Positions 6,488 to 12,529 of a DNA stretch of 13,816 nt are shown here, one piece after another (position 1 is the first letter of the stretch; every line of letters starts with the position of its first letter). The notes under the pieces were generated by a model that searched no databases, was not told where the DNA came from, and saw only the letters and a list, made by a program, of their open reading frames with translations. The DNA is from Pedosphaera sp. Its GTDB lineage: Bacteria > Verrucomicrobiota > Verrucomicrobiae > Limisphaerales > Pedosphaeraceae. The position numbers were made by a program, and so were the translations under genes. The DNA is taken from contig JAQGPB010000153.1 of NCBI GenBank assembly GCA_028293265.1, positions 1-13,816 on the forward strand, given 5' to 3'.

Positions 6488-7114
6488 TTATTTTTCGAAT
6501 TTTCGCGGGTTCGCGAATCCCCAACGACCGCCATAATATACCCTCTCATGACGCTGTTGTGCCATGGATGGGTTGATGAATTGCGGAGGCCGCTGGAAAT
6601 GCTCGTAAGCCAGGCACATCTGAAGCGCTGCTTCACGAGCAGCCATGCCGCCAGTGCCGGTCCCAAGACCCGGACAGGCCAGCGATTCTATTTTCAGCGA
6701 CGCGGCACGGTTATGGCGGTGAACAGAAGTAAATACCGCCCACATTGCCAGGTAAACATGATCGGTACCCTCGATGTTCATCGGTGCACGCATGGTCGGA
6801 GCATGCGCCACGAACGGATGGGCGGCATGACCGGTTGGCACAATAATGCAGGTGCCCACCGGTTGCTCACCCAGAAAATCATCCAATATTTGTTGTTGTA
6901 TGGACTCCATCACCTGGCGTCCAAAAAAACGGACCACCGCCAAATCCATGCCCGCGTCCATCAATCCAAACGAATTGCCAGCCGTGACCACGCAATCAAA
7001 GCTGGCCAGCTCTTCAAATCGCCCGCACACAATCTCGACTTCAGGATGAGCGCGAAACTGCCGGCGCAAGACGTCACAAAATTCCAAACCTCTATCAGCG
7101 AAAATCAACCTCAT
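6488..7114 (-). CDS. Macrodomain (ADP-ribose-binding-like) protein
   Basis: This 208-residue protein reads as a single macrodomain. It has an N-terminal strand (MRLIFAD), then FDCVVTAGNSFGLMDAGMD at 39-57, which matches the macrodomain loop that carries the ADP-ribose-contacting Asn (N47 here). A strand VGTCIIVPTGH at 86-96 follows, then VAHAPTMR at 102-109 and the glycine-rich phosphate loop LACPGLGTGTGGM at 145-157. These suggest binding or hydrolysis of ADP-ribose, its derivatives or a related nucleotide; which one cannot be read from sequence. A subgroup of such proteins is annotated as phage-tail-type macrodomains, but no phage gene is near. It is first gene of a two-gene unit with the ABM-fold protein and is divergent from mogA. 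Confidence 0.75.
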   Translation of the reverse strand: MRLIFADRGLEFCDVLRRQFRAHPEVEIVCGRFEELASFDCVVTAGNSFGLMDAGMDLAVVRFFGRQVMESIQQQILDDFLGEQPVGTCIIVPTGHAAHPFVAHAPTMRAPMNIEGTDHVYLAMWAVFTSVHRHNRAASLKIESLACPGLGTGTGGMAAREAALQMCLAYEHFQRPPQFINPSMAQQRHERVYYGGRWGFANPRKFEK

Positions 7115-7444
7115 AAAATATCATGACCGTGAACGGACCAATATATTTATCATCAGAAAATAATGAGACAAACGCACTCTGCCGCTTCTCCCTCTCCGCA
7201 CGACGCAGGAGTGGGGAGAGGGCCGGGGAGAGGTGTTTCTTGTTTGCGATTCGTCAGCTTTTTTGCATTGCTTCTCCGAGCCTCAATAGCCAGTGTTTGA
7301 ATTCATTGGCTTTCAACCTTCGCACTTTGTGCTGTCTCAAGTGTGCTGTCCAGAATATTTCAGGCTTTCTGATTCAAATCCGACGCAGTGCGTCATGCTC
7401 AATTCCGCGCTTCCGTTTCTAAATTTTTCGATGATAATGATTCC
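7115..7444. other. 330-base divergent spacer between macrodomain gene and mogA
   Basis: The spacer holds GGGGAGAGGG hairpin copy 2 (7185-7233) and otherwise AT-richer unique sequence. It must contain the start signals for both flanking genes, but I cannot identify clear -35/-10 boxes. No gene was found. Confidence 0.55.
7185..7233 (+). repeat. GGGGAGAGGG-type hairpin repeat, copy 2
   Basis: The left arm CTTCTCCCTCTCC pairs with GGGGAGAGGG, with the loop GCACGACGCAGGAGT between them, followed by CCGGGGAGAGG. It matches copy 1 (4171-4222) in both arms but differs in the loop, as expected when base pairing is maintained. Confidence 0.85.
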
Positions 7445-7927
7445 ATGCAAATTCAAGTTGGCATTATTACAATTTCGGACCGCGCCTCGCGCGGCGTTTA
7501 CGATGATCTCGGCGGACCGGCGCTCAAGCTTGCGACGGGCAACCATGGCTGGAAGGTTCTGGTCGAAACTTTGGTGCCCGACGAAGAGCGCGCCATCCAG
7601 CGCGCCATTCGCGAACACATCGCCAAAGGCTGCCAGCTCATCCTCACCACCGGCGGCACCGGTGTGGCGTTGCGCGATGTGACGCCCGAAGCAGTGCGCG
7701 AAATCGCCATCCGCGAACTCCCCGGCTTCGGCGAAGTCATGCGCATCGAATCCATGAAACTCACGAAGAATGCAATTCTCTCCCGCGCCCTCGCGGCCGT
7801 CGTGGACAAGGCGCTCGTCATCTGCTTGCCCGGCAAGCCCAGCGGCGCAGTCGAGTGCCTCGGCTTCGTGGCCGGTGCGATTCCCCATTGCGTCGAGGTC
7901 TTGCAGGAAGTCCCGACCAGTTGTTGA
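7445..7927 (+). CDS. mogA: Molybdopterin adenylyltransferase MogA
   Basis: MogA adenylates molybdopterin to activate it for molybdate insertion in Moco synthesis (cytoplasm, trimer). From ATG 7445 it has 160 residues. The start places VGIITISDRASRGVYDD at residues 5-21, as in the family. An upstream in-frame ATG (7388) would add 19 unrelated residues. Other motifs are LVPDE at 43-47, LILTTGGTGVALRDVTPEA at 65-83 with the conserved D78, PGFGEVMR at 93-100, ILSRALA at 111-117 and CLPGKPSGAVECL at 127-139. It could be called MoaB by some schemes, since the two are close, but the ALRDVTPEA segment favours MogA. It is monocistronic or first of a loose plus-strand run; no ribosome binding site is obvious. 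Confidence 0.92.
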   Translation: MQIQVGIITISDRASRGVYDDLGGPALKLATGNHGWKVLVETLVPDEERAIQRAIREHIAKGCQLILTTGGTGVALRDVTPEAVREIAIRELPGFGEVMRIESMKLTKNAILSRALAAVVDKALVICLPGKPSGAVECLGFVAGAIPHCVEVLQEVPTSC

Positions 7928-7932
7928 AATTT

Positions 7933-7963
7933 GGAGTGCGGAGCACGGAGTTCCAGAGTTCCA
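7933..7963 (+). repeat. Short heptamer/octamer array
   Basis: GGAGTGC, GGAGCAC and GGAGTTC are consecutive heptamers, and GAGTTCCA is repeated twice as an octamer from 7948. The array lies 6 bases after the mogA stop. Confidence 0.55.
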
Positions 7964-8053
7964 GCGTTGCGTTGCGGAACGAACGCCGGCAGGGGATAAT
8001 TTAGGTTCTCAAGCCGTTTTTCTGCTCGCATTTTTTCGCCGACAAAGTAAACC

Positions 8054-8365
8054 GTGAGCAATGTGAGCGTCATTTCATCCATTGAATCATTATCCTTGGG
8101 CTCTGGAGCAGTTCTAATGGCTGTTGGATCAGCAGTTTTGGTTTGTCCTTTATGCTTTCTGCGATCAGCAGCCATCCGTTGGACTGGGGCGATTGTTGTG
8201 CCCTTATTTCTGGCGTATACGATTTATTGGATTCCATCCTGGATCGGAGCAAATTCGTCAGAATACTCCAGTTGGTCGCTGCTAATTGTCGGAACATGGT
8301 TTCTGGCCGGCGCGGTTGCATCGGCCATAGAAGTAATAATTCTTGGAAAACTGCGTAGAAAATGA
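8054..8365 (+). CDS. Small three-helix membrane protein of unknown function
   Basis: The predicted product is 103 residues from a GTG start. It has three hydrophobic stretches, roughly residues 16-36 (SGAVLMAVGSAVLVC region), 44-64 (a segment with FLAYTIYWIPSWIG) and 74-97 (SLLIVGTWFLAGAVASAIEV), and a basic C-terminus KLRRK. The regular hydrophobic-segment pattern argues for a real inner-membrane protein, but I recognise no family. An overlapping plus-strand frame (8143-8358) and a minus-strand frame are less protein-like. The start is uncertain because no ribosome binding site is visible. Confidence 0.5.
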   Translation: MSNVSVISSIESLSLGSGAVLMAVGSAVLVCPLCFLRSAAIRWTGAIVVPLFLAYTIYWIPSWIGANSSEYSSWSLLIVGTWFLAGAVASAIEVIILGKLRRK

Positions 8366-8447
8366 TATTTTTTCATGCCAAGCTGATCAGCCTGTACCAA
8401 CATCTAACCGCCGTTCCCCTTGAGAAACCGAGCGGTTTAGTTTAAAA

Positions 8448-8453
8448 AGGGAG
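8448..8453 (+). promoter_or_regulatory. Ribosome binding site of the SLBB lipoprotein
   Basis: AGGGAG, 10 bases before ATG 8464, is one of the few good Shine-Dalgarno-like sequences in the window. A perfect inverted repeat AAACCG-AG-CGGTTT (8425-8438) lies just upstream and could be an operator or small stem. Confidence 0.55.
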
Positions 8454-8463
8454 TGGAACGTGT

Positions 8464-8829
8464 ATGAAAAAGCTGATCGCCTTTTATTTGATGCTCTTGC
8501 TCGCCGGAGCCGGTTGCGTCACCAAGTCTGAACTCAAGTCAAAGGAACGCGCCGCCTATCTTGCCGGTCAAAAGCAGGCCGAGGCTCAGCAACTCAATGC
8601 CTCATCCGTCTGGGTGGTCGGCAATGTCCACAACCCCTCCATTCCCTGGACCGAAGACCTCACCCTCACCAAGGCGCTGATCGAGGCCGATTATGCCGGG
8701 ACGGGTGATCCCAGCCAGATCGTTGTCCTCCGCAATGGTCGCCCTCCGACTTATGTCAGCGCGAAGCAATTGTTGGGCGGCTATAATATGCCCCTGCTCG
8801 CCGGCGATCGCGTGGAAGTAAGGCCGTAA
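8464..8829 (+). CDS. Small SLBB-domain lipoprotein
   Basis: A 121-residue protein with a basic N-terminus (MKK), a hydrophobic stretch and a lipobox-like LAGAGC with C18 as the likely lipidated residue (the -3 residue is Gly, a little unusual). After a polar helical linker (about 19-45), the rest looks like one SLBB beta-grasp domain: VWVVGNVHNPSIPW at 49-62, LTLTKALIEADYAG at 66-79, QIVVLRNG at 85-92 and LLAGDRVEVRP at 111-121. These features resemble the soluble ligand-binding domains of outer-membrane polysaccharide export (Wza-type) proteins, but the export domain itself is missing. It may be an accessory envelope protein; partner unknown. It is not next to other polysaccharide genes here. 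Confidence 0.75.
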   Translation: MKKLIAFYLMLLLAGAGCVTKSELKSKERAAYLAGQKQAEAQQLNASSVWVVGNVHNPSIPWTEDLTLTKALIEADYAGTGDPSQIVVLRNGRPPTYVSAKQLLGGYNMPLLAGDRVEVRP

Positions 8830-8834
8830 GGAAA

Positions 8835-8855
8835 GCACCAAGCGCCAAGCTCCAA
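8835..8855 (+). repeat. Heptamer array (GCNCCAA x3)
   Basis: The units GCACCAA, GCGCCAA and GCTCCAA lie in register directly downstream of the SLBB lipoprotein gene. Confidence 0.7.
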
Positions 8856-8960
8856 CTTTCCAAATAACATCCAATTCCAACTTGCGAGATCAAGCTGGGT
8901 GCAACTTCGCCTTTTCACCCAATGCCCTTGTAGAAACAAAGGAAAAAAGCCCAAAACTTC

Positions 8961-8990
8961 TTGACTAAAGCCCCTCCTTCCGCTTATCAT
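8961..8990 (+). promoter_or_regulatory. Promoter-like TTGACT-N18-TATCAT
   Basis: TTGACT at 8961-8966 and TATCAT at 8985-8990 are separated by 18 bases, close to a sigma-70-type promoter. No good coding frame starts downstream for about 570 bases, so if real it would drive an RNA gene or a long leader. Confidence 0.35.
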
Positions 8991-9199
8991 GCGCCAGTCG
9001 GTATTGGCAGGATGGGAGGCAGCAGCAGTTGGCTCTTTGACATCTGGCAGCGGGTTGTTGGCAGCGAAAAAAAGCCCCGCGAATCAACCATTCGGGCAAA
9101 AAAGCCAAAAGTCGCGCAAGCGTCTCTTGTACCCGCCTTTTTCCGCATAAATTAAAAAACTTATGTGGGTGTCGTTCAAGCCCGGCCACCCTCCAATAC

Positions 9200-9236
9200 C
9201 CTGTACAGAACATGGTTTTGTACAGGCTGGTACAGG
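9200..9236 (+). repeat. TGTAC palindrome cluster
   Basis: CCTGTAC (9200-9206) pairs perfectly with GTACAGG (9220-9226), and GGTACAGG recurs at 9229-9236. CTGTACAG (9201-9208) is itself palindromic. It could be an operator or small stem; no regulator is assigned. Confidence 0.5.
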
Positions 9237-9292
9237 CTAATCTGAGGGTAAATATAAATGGCCGGTGCTCCAAAGCGGCGGTTCAGCCCCAT

Positions 9293-9337
9293 CCTTTCCG
9301 TCCCTTGAGTCCTTTGCGTCCTTGGGGTCCCTTTGCA
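9293..9337 (+). repeat. Nonamer array (CCTTTGCGT-like x5)
   Basis: Five 9-base units lie in unbroken register: CCTTTCCGT, CCCTTGAGT, CCTTTGCGT, CCTTGGGGT and CCCTTTGCA. Confidence 0.8.
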
Positions 9338-9404
9338 TGGTTTGGCCTCGCTTCGCCAAAACCGCTGGACAAGGCCAGTCAACCCTTGCACCAGAATTAG
9401 TTAC

Positions 9405-9439
9405 AACCTTAAACCTTAGACTGTAAACCTTGAACCTCC
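9405..9439 (+). repeat. Heptamer array (AACCTTA-like x5)
   Basis: Five 7-base units lie in register: AACCTTA, AACCTTA, GACTGTA, AACCTTG and AACCTCC. The unit is the reverse complement of the TTTAAGG array at 1828-1848 (rotated). Confidence 0.8.
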
Positions 9440-9509
9440 CCAAAACGGCGCGGAGTTTCTCGCCAAACTCAGACTAAAGCCACGCTAACCAGCCAGTTTC
9501 CCGTCCCTC

Positions 9510-9523
9510 CCTCAACCCTCAAC
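9510..9523 (+). repeat. CCTCAAC heptamer x2
   Basis: Two perfect CCTCAAC units lie in the spacer just upstream of aroK. The same unit occurs four times inside queG at 10383-10410. Confidence 0.75.
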
Positions 9524-9567
9524 CATTTTAGCGTGCCAACCAGCGAATTCTGCGGTAAGTCAAGTCC

Positions 9568-10110
9568 GTGAGCAGCACTCGTCAACTCAGCAACATCGCC
9601 CTGATCGGCTTCATGGGCACCGGCAAATCCACCGTCGGACGCCTCCTCGCCGACCAATTGCAATTCGCCTTTGTTGACACCGACGAACTCATCGAAACCC
9701 GCACCGGCAAGGCGATTCCCGCCATTTTCGCCGTCGAAGGCGAAGCCGCCTTCCGCCAGCTTGAAAAAGACCTGGTCGCCGAATTAAGCGCCCGCCAGCG
9801 CACCATCATCTCCACCGGCGGCGGCCTCGGCGCCGACGAAGCCAACATCGCCAGCCTCAAGCAGCACGCCATGGTCGTCTGCCTCTGGGCTTCGCCCGAA
9901 AAAATCTGGGACCGCGTCCGCACCCAGACCCACCGTCCCCTCCTCAAGGAAGCCGACCCCCTCGCCAAAATCCGCCAACTCCTCGCCGCCCGCGAAAAGT
10001 GCTACAAACAGGCCGACGTGCTCATGAACACCGAAGTCCGCTCCCTTAAAGAGGTTGCGCAACAAGTGCTCCATCAATTCCACCTCGCTTCCCGCCCCGG
10101 CCCAAAGTGA
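9568..10110 (+). CDS. aroK: Shikimate kinase
   Basis: The enzyme phosphorylates shikimate at O3 with ATP in the aromatic amino acid pathway (cytoplasm). The 180-residue product has all family landmarks: P-loop GFMGTGKST at 14-22, shikimate-binding FVDTDELIE at 35-43 (D37, D39), FRQLE at 62-66, the STGGG loop at 82-86, the lid segment with R123-P124, and AAREKCY at 140-146 with R142. The start is GTG 9568, giving the usual few residues before the first strand; no ATG fits better. The TGA stop overlaps the GTG start of queG by four bases (GTGA), indicating translational coupling. AroK and AroL are not distinguishable by sequence here. Confidence 0.94.
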   Translation: MSSTRQLSNIALIGFMGTGKSTVGRLLADQLQFAFVDTDELIETRTGKAIPAIFAVEGEAAFRQLEKDLVAELSARQRTIISTGGGLGADEANIASLKQHAMVVCLWASPEKIWDRVRTQTHRPLLKEADPLAKIRQLLAAREKCYKQADVLMNTEVRSLKEVAQQVLHQFHLASRPGPK

Positions 10111-11195
10111 ACGACGCTGTAAGACAACACGCCCTCGAACTCGGCTTCGACGACTGCCACTTCGCCGCCGCCTCGCCTCCAGCCAGCGCCCCCCAATTCA
10201 CCCAATGGCTCGCCGACAACCGCCACGGCGAAATGACCTGGCTCGAACGCAACGCTGAAAAACGCGTTGACCCGCAATTAGTACTCGCCGGGGCACGCAG
10301 CGTCATCTCACTCGCCGTATCATATCATGCCGTGTTGCCTGATGCGTGTTCCGTGGAAAAAGACCCAGACAAACCATCCTCCCCTCAACCCTCAACCCTC
10401 AACCCTCAACCATCAATCATCGCCCGCTACGCCCGCTTCACCGATTACCACGACGTCATCGGCGAAAAACTGAAATCCCTCACCCATTTCATCAACCACC
10501 TCGGCGGCGAACACACCCGTTCACTGTGGTACGTGGACACCGGCCCCCTCCTCGAGCGCGACCTTGCCCAGCGCGCCGGCCTCGGATTCATCGGCAAGCA
10601 CACCAACCTCATCAGCCGCCGACTGGGAAATTGGATTTTTCTCGCCGAAATTATTACCACGTTGGAGCTTGCGCCGGACACGCCGGAGAAAAACCATTGC
10701 GGCTCCTGCACCCGCTGCCTCACCGCCTGCCCCACCGCCGCCATCACCGCCCCCTTTCAATTGGACGCCCGCCGCTGCATCTCCTATCTCACCATCGAAT
10801 TAAAAGGTTCAATCCCGGTTGAGCTTCGCCCCGCCATCGGCAACCGCATCTACGGCTGCGACGACTGCCTCGCCGCCTGCCCCTGGAACCGCTTCGCCCA
10901 AGCCGGAAAAATCATGCGCGACCACGCGCGCCCTGACCTGGCCACGCCAGATTTGCTTGAATTGCTCTCGCTTGATGAAGCCGGTTTCAAAACCAGATTT
11001 CGTGGCACTCCCATAATGCGAACCAAACGCCGCGGCCTGCTGAGAAATGTTTGCGTCGCCTTGGGAAATACTGGTGATGCCTCCGCCCTGCCCGCCCTTG
11101 AACGCGCCACCCACGACCTGGAACCCTTGATCGCCGAACACGCCCTCTGGGCCATCGAACAGATTAAAAAATCAGTCCTTCTCCGGAATCTTTAA
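10107..11195 (+). CDS. queG: Epoxyqueuosine reductase QueG
   Basis: QueG reduces epoxyqueuosine to queuosine in the wobble position of GUN tRNAs, using cobalamin and two 4Fe-4S clusters. The product has 362 residues. It carries YVDTGPLLERDLAQRAGLG at 142-160 with the likely catalytic acid D144, then FIGKHTNLI at 161-169. Ferredoxin cysteines are at 198, 201, 204 and 208 (CGSCTRCLTACP) and at 224, 251, 254 and 258 (CDDCLAACPW). HEAT-like helices follow at about 308-353. The GTG start at 10107 overlaps the aroK stop. Oddity: residues about 91-104 (SSPQPSTLNPQPSI) are encoded by an in-frame array of CCTCAAC heptamers, in the normally variable stretch between AVSYH and ARYARFTDYHD. The 3' end overlaps the convergent cytochrome gene by 24 bases. 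Confidence 0.94.
   Translation: MNDAVRQHALELGFDDCHFAAASPPASAPQFTQWLADNRHGEMTWLERNAEKRVDPQLVLAGARSVISLAVSYHAVLPDACSVEKDPDKPSSPQPSTLNPQPSIIARYARFTDYHDVIGEKLKSLTHFINHLGGEHTRSLWYVDTGPLLERDLAQRAGLGFIGKHTNLISRRLGNWIFLAEIITTLELAPDTPEKNHCGSCTRCLTACPTAAITAPFQLDARRCISYLTIELKGSIPVELRPAIGNRIYGCDDCLAACPWNRFAQAGKIMRDHARPDLATPDLLELLSLDEAGFKTRFRGTPIMRTKRRGLLRNVCVALGNTGDASALPALERATHDLEPLIAEHALWAIEQIKKSVLLRNL
10383..10417 (+). repeat. CCTCAAC heptamer array inside queG
   Basis: Four perfect CCTCAAC units (10383-10410) are followed by a degenerate CATCAAT. Three units equal 21 bases, so the array reads as a seven-residue protein period (PQPSTLN). It is a coding copy of the intergenic heptamer at 9510-9523. Confidence 0.9.
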
Positions 11196-11807
11196 CAATT
11201 CATCTGCGGTCCAAGCCTCATCCAAACTACGTTTTGCGGTCTTGTCGCGGATGGCTTTCACCTGCGCCGGTGTAATTGCCGGCGCATTATTTCCCCAATC
11301 CTTGTTCTGACGTATGAAAGTCAAAATTCCGGCGAGTTGCTCGTCAGTGTACACGTCCCGCCAGTGCGCCATCAATCCAGCGCCATAGGCTTGACCCTTT
11401 ACAGTGACCGGCCCTTTAAGGCCATTGAGAACAATACGGATGACTCGATTCGGCCCTTCCGCATTTACCCATTCAGACCCGGCCAAGGGTGGCGCATTTA
11501 TCGCGGCTGAACCCAATCCGGTTGCCTGATGGCAGGCTGCGCACGTCGTATTGTATATCTTCTGGCCTTCCAATTTTCGTATGGCATCGGGATCACGCGG
11601 CTGCAAATCATATACCATTTTGAAACTGGTATAAGGCTCATAAACTTGCGCATTAAACTCGCCCGCATGATCTTCCAAGTGCAGCATCCCCCAGTAAATC
11701 AACAGCCCCAGCAGCCCGACCAACAAAACCGGTGTTGGCGACCAGCCTGTCTTGGGTCCACCTTCATCCATCGCCATCGGCGACGCTTTGTTCGGTTCAA
11801 CGCTCAT
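11172..11807 (-). CDS. Membrane-anchored monoheme cytochrome c (CcoP-position subunit)
   Basis: This 211-residue protein has one N-terminal membrane helix at about 25-41 (PTPVLLVGLLGLLIYWG) and a periplasmic class I cytochrome domain. The heme c site is CAACH at 89-93 and a likely axial Met is M146 in GLMAHW; APPLAGSEWV at 105-114 and the helix YTDEQLAGILTFIRQN at 153-168 are typical of the fold. In cbb3 oxidase operons this position is occupied by CcoP, which normally carries two hemes; only one CxxCH is present, so I leave the symbol empty. The ATG overlaps the ccoO stop by four bases (ATGA), so translation is probably coupled. It is the last gene of the operon. The charged C-terminal tail after residue 180 is unusual. 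Confidence 0.88.
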   Translation of the reverse strand: MSVEPNKASPMAMDEGGPKTGWSPTPVLLVGLLGLLIYWGMLHLEDHAGEFNAQVYEPYTSFKMVYDLQPRDPDAIRKLEGQKIYNTTCAACHQATGLGSAAINAPPLAGSEWVNAEGPNRVIRIVLNGLKGPVTVKGQAYGAGLMAHWRDVYTDEQLAGILTFIRQNKDWGNNAPAITPAQVKAIRDKTAKRSLDEAWTADELLKIPEKD

Positions 11808-12529
11808 TTCGCAGGAGAATTCGTAGGCGCGCTGTTGGTAGCCGCGGCCGGTGGCGGCGCATTGGTTGAGGTCGCAACCAGCACCGCATTGGTCGGAGCC
11901 ACGAAAGGGGGTGTTTCAAAAAGAACCCCGTCCGAATGGAGGCTCAACAAATAAGCCACCAGCGCCCGCGCCTCATCGGTCGGAACCACCTCGTAGCCCG
12001 GCGTCCCAGTCAAACCCTGCGGCAACGCCTCCACTGAAGGTTTCGCGCCGAGGGCCAGCTTGCGCTTCTCAAACAGAAACCGAAACGGCGGCATGATGGA
12101 CTTCGACATCAGCGCCTGGGGATTATAAAGCTGCAGCATCAGCAACATTTCATTCGTCTGACGCAGGCCGATGTTGGTCAAGTCGGGACCGATGCGTTGC
12201 GAACCAAGCATCACCGGTCGGTCGTAAAGATAATCCTCATTAATACTCTGCACCACGCCTGCGCGACCGCCCCAATTGCGTTCGACATCCGCGCCAAATC
12301 CCTTGCGACGCACTTGTTGCGTGTGGCAATAATTGCAGCCGTTCGCGCGATAAATCTGCTCGCCCTGCCGCGCCAATCCGGGCCGCATCGAGGGATACAG
12401 CACTCCCGTTGATTGGATTTCAACCTGATTCTGGTTGCCGATCTGCAATTGCGGCGCAAGCACAAAACCAAGCCACGACATTGCCAACGCGAAAAACGTT
12501 GCCAGAAACATCAGCGGTCCGGCGTTCAT
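11804..12529 (-). CDS. ccoO: CcoO-like membrane-bound monoheme cytochrome c
   Basis: CcoO is the monoheme electron-entry subunit of cbb3-type complexes. From ATG 12529 it has 241 residues: a membrane helix at about 5-24 (PLMFLATFFALAMSWLGFVL), the hallmark GEQIYRANGCNYCHTQQVR at 56-74 with heme site C65-C68-H69, IGPDLTNIG at 113-121, and SIMPPFRFL at 144-152 with likely axial Met146. GTPGYEVVPTDEARALVAYL at 175-194 follows. The 12529 start is preferred over 12565 because a strong GGAGG lies 7 bases upstream and its ATG overlaps the ccoN stop (ATGA). The last 35 residues form a Pro/Ala/Asn/Thr-rich low-complexity tail absent from typical CcoO. Confidence 0.9.
   Translation of the reverse strand: MNAGPLMFLATFFALAMSWLGFVLAPQLQIGNQNQVEIQSTGVLYPSMRPGLARQGEQIYRANGCNYCHTQQVRRKGFGADVERNWGGRAGVVQSINEDYLYDRPVMLGSQRIGPDLTNIGLRQTNEMLLMLQLYNPQALMSKSIMPPFRFLFEKRKLALGAKPSVEALPQGLTGTPGYEVVPTDEARALVAYLLSLHSDGVLFETPPFVAPTNAVLVATSTNAPPPAAATNSAPTNSPAK

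Larger units (their letters stand above)
8830..9567. other. 738-base gap without a convincing gene
   Basis: Contents in order: GCNCCAA heptamers (8835-8855), a promoter-like pair (8961-8990), about 170 bases of unique sequence ending in AT-rich DNA, a TGTAC-rich palindromic cluster (9200-9236), a nonamer array (9293-9337), AACCTTA heptamers (9405-9439) and two CCTCAAC heptamers (9510-9523). The short frames crossing it (64-102 codons, both strands) are rich in Cys, Arg and Ser and look non-coding. An untranslated RNA between about 8997 and 9145 is possible but not demonstrated. Confidence 0.55.

Noticed and set aside
7498..8175. 225-codon minus-strand frame across mogA and its 3' flank
   Set aside because: Mostly antisense to MogA; the remainder translates repeat sequence.
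9037..9065. Perfect TTGACA at 9037-9042 as a promoter -35
   Set aside because: At 16-18 bases spacing there is no acceptable -10 sequence.
9199..9212. Verrucomicrobial LexA-type box (TGTTC-N4-GAACA)
   Set aside because: Only the GAACA half is present; the other half does not match at the needed spacing.
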